A program made the position numbers and the translations under genes. The notes beneath the pieces are model-generated. The model worked only from the letters and a program-made list of their open reading frames with translations, searched no databases and had not been told where the DNA came from. A stretch of 5,283 nt of DNA from Burkholderiales bacterium (GTDB lineage: Bacteria; Pseudomonadota; Gammaproteobacteria; Burkholderiales; Burkholderiaceae_C), in the NCBI GenBank assembly GCA_006227785.1, contig SBFU01000431.1, positions 1 to 5,283 of the forward strand, written 5' to 3'. Positions 4,726-5,283 of this stretch are shown piece by piece. The stretch's first letter is position 1; each line of letters opens with the position of its first letter.

Positions 4726-5266
4726 CCCCCACCGCTTCGGTGATGCGGTAGTACAGGCCGTAGGGGTCGTTGCTCAGGACATGGAACTTGCCCTCGACCA
4801 CCACCGCTCCGAGGCTGTACCTGACCGGCGCCTTGGTTCGCACCTCGACCATGCTTTCGGGCCCGCCGGGGGTGCAGAACGAACAGGTCAGCGGCACCGA
4901 CGACAGGAGGAAATGGCGCTGCTGCTCGCCTGGCTCCAGCGGCATCATGAACCCCTGGATGCGCTGTGTCTTCTGGTTCAGACGGCGCACGGCGGACGGG
5001 TAGACCGGCACGATGCGCCGGTTCTCGATCCGGGTGCCGATGTCGGTGAGGACCGACCAGGGCACCACGTCCTGGCGCCTGGGCAGCGGTGCAAACGGGC
5101 TCAGGGGGCTGTGCACACCCGCCCCCTGGCCGTGCGGCACCGTTGCAGTGGGAGGCGCCGGCGAAGCTCCAGACGGAGCACCCAGAGGCGAGCCCAGCAC
5201 CTGCGCCGATGCGGGCGACAGGAAAAGCAGCATCAGGGCCGGGGCCAGAGAGAAACGACAGGGCAT
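4718..5266 (-). CDS. DUF3299 domain-containing exported protein
   Basis: A 182-residue periplasmic protein. A Sec signal peptide is clear: MPCRFSLAPALMLLFLSPASA with signal peptidase I cleavage after A19-S20-A21. A low-complexity Pro/Ala/Gly linker (about 22-66) follows, then a DUF3299 (PF11736) domain from W70 to the end, with PVYPSAVRRLNQKTQRIQGF (87-106), MMPLEPGEQQRHFLL (107-121) and a CSFC pair (C128, C131) followed by T-P-G-G-P. The CxxC suggests metal binding or thiol chemistry, but no activity is established for the family. ATG 5266 gives a complete signal peptide; Met12 (5233) is a less likely alternative, and neither has an obvious Shine-Dalgarno sequence. Only 17 bases upstream are visible, so its promoter lies outside. 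It converges on the preceding operon and is probably independent of it. Confidence 0.86.
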   Translation of the reverse strand: MPCRFSLAPALMLLFLSPASAQVLGSPLGAPSGASPAPPTATVPHGQGAGVHSPLSPFAPLPRRQDVVPWSVLTDIGTRIENRRIVPVYPSAVRRLNQKTQRIQGFMMPLEPGEQQRHFLLSSVPLTCSFCTPGGPESMVEVRTKAPVRYSLGAVVVEGKFHVLSNDPYGLYYRITEAVGVK

Positions 5267-5283
5267 CCGGAGAGTTTGCGTCA

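Overview
The window is about two-thirds G+C and gene-dense, with short intergenic gaps and strong G/C preference at third codon positions. This composition and the protein types (a PAT-like GNAT, a TM2 protein, an AEC transporter, ABA4-like and DUF3299 proteins) suggest a betaproteobacterium, most likely Burkholderiales/Comamonadaceae. The genus cannot be fixed from the sequence.

Layout. Bases 1-143 are intergenic. They hold a well-formed rho-independent terminator (66-98, + strand) and, overlapping it, a near-consensus sigma70 promoter pointing left out of the window. At 144-1150 lies a two-gene + strand unit with a 4-base stop/start overlap: a phosphinothricin-acetyltransferase-like GNAT enzyme and a TM2-domain membrane protein. 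This unit converges on a - strand pair: an AEC-family (auxin efflux carrier) transporter (1190-2143) preceded by a TetR/AcrR-family regulator (2175-2801). Divergently from the regulator runs a compact three-gene + strand operon (2933-4725): a secreted DUF2141 protein, an ABA4-like (DUF4281) membrane protein, and a seven-helix membrane protein of no named function. A - strand DUF3299 exported protein (4718-5266) converges on this operon with an 8-base overlap.

The most interesting part is the 2802-2932 control region. It carries two identical copies of a 15-base palindrome (CTTGACA-G-TGTCAAG), 38 bases apart, embedded in a larger inverted repeat with 19-base arms. Each palindrome contains a perfect TTGACA -35 hexamer. 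The implied divergent promoters share one overlapping -10 region at the dyad centre, and each predicted start site falls at the edge of the other operator copy. A TetR dimer on either site could therefore shut both directions. The likely regulon is the regulator, the AEC transporter, and the DUF2141/ABA4-like/7-TM operon. This would be a small-molecule-responsive envelope or membrane module whose ligand and function are not evident from the sequence. The GNAT/TM2 pair and the DUF3299 gene appear to be separate units.
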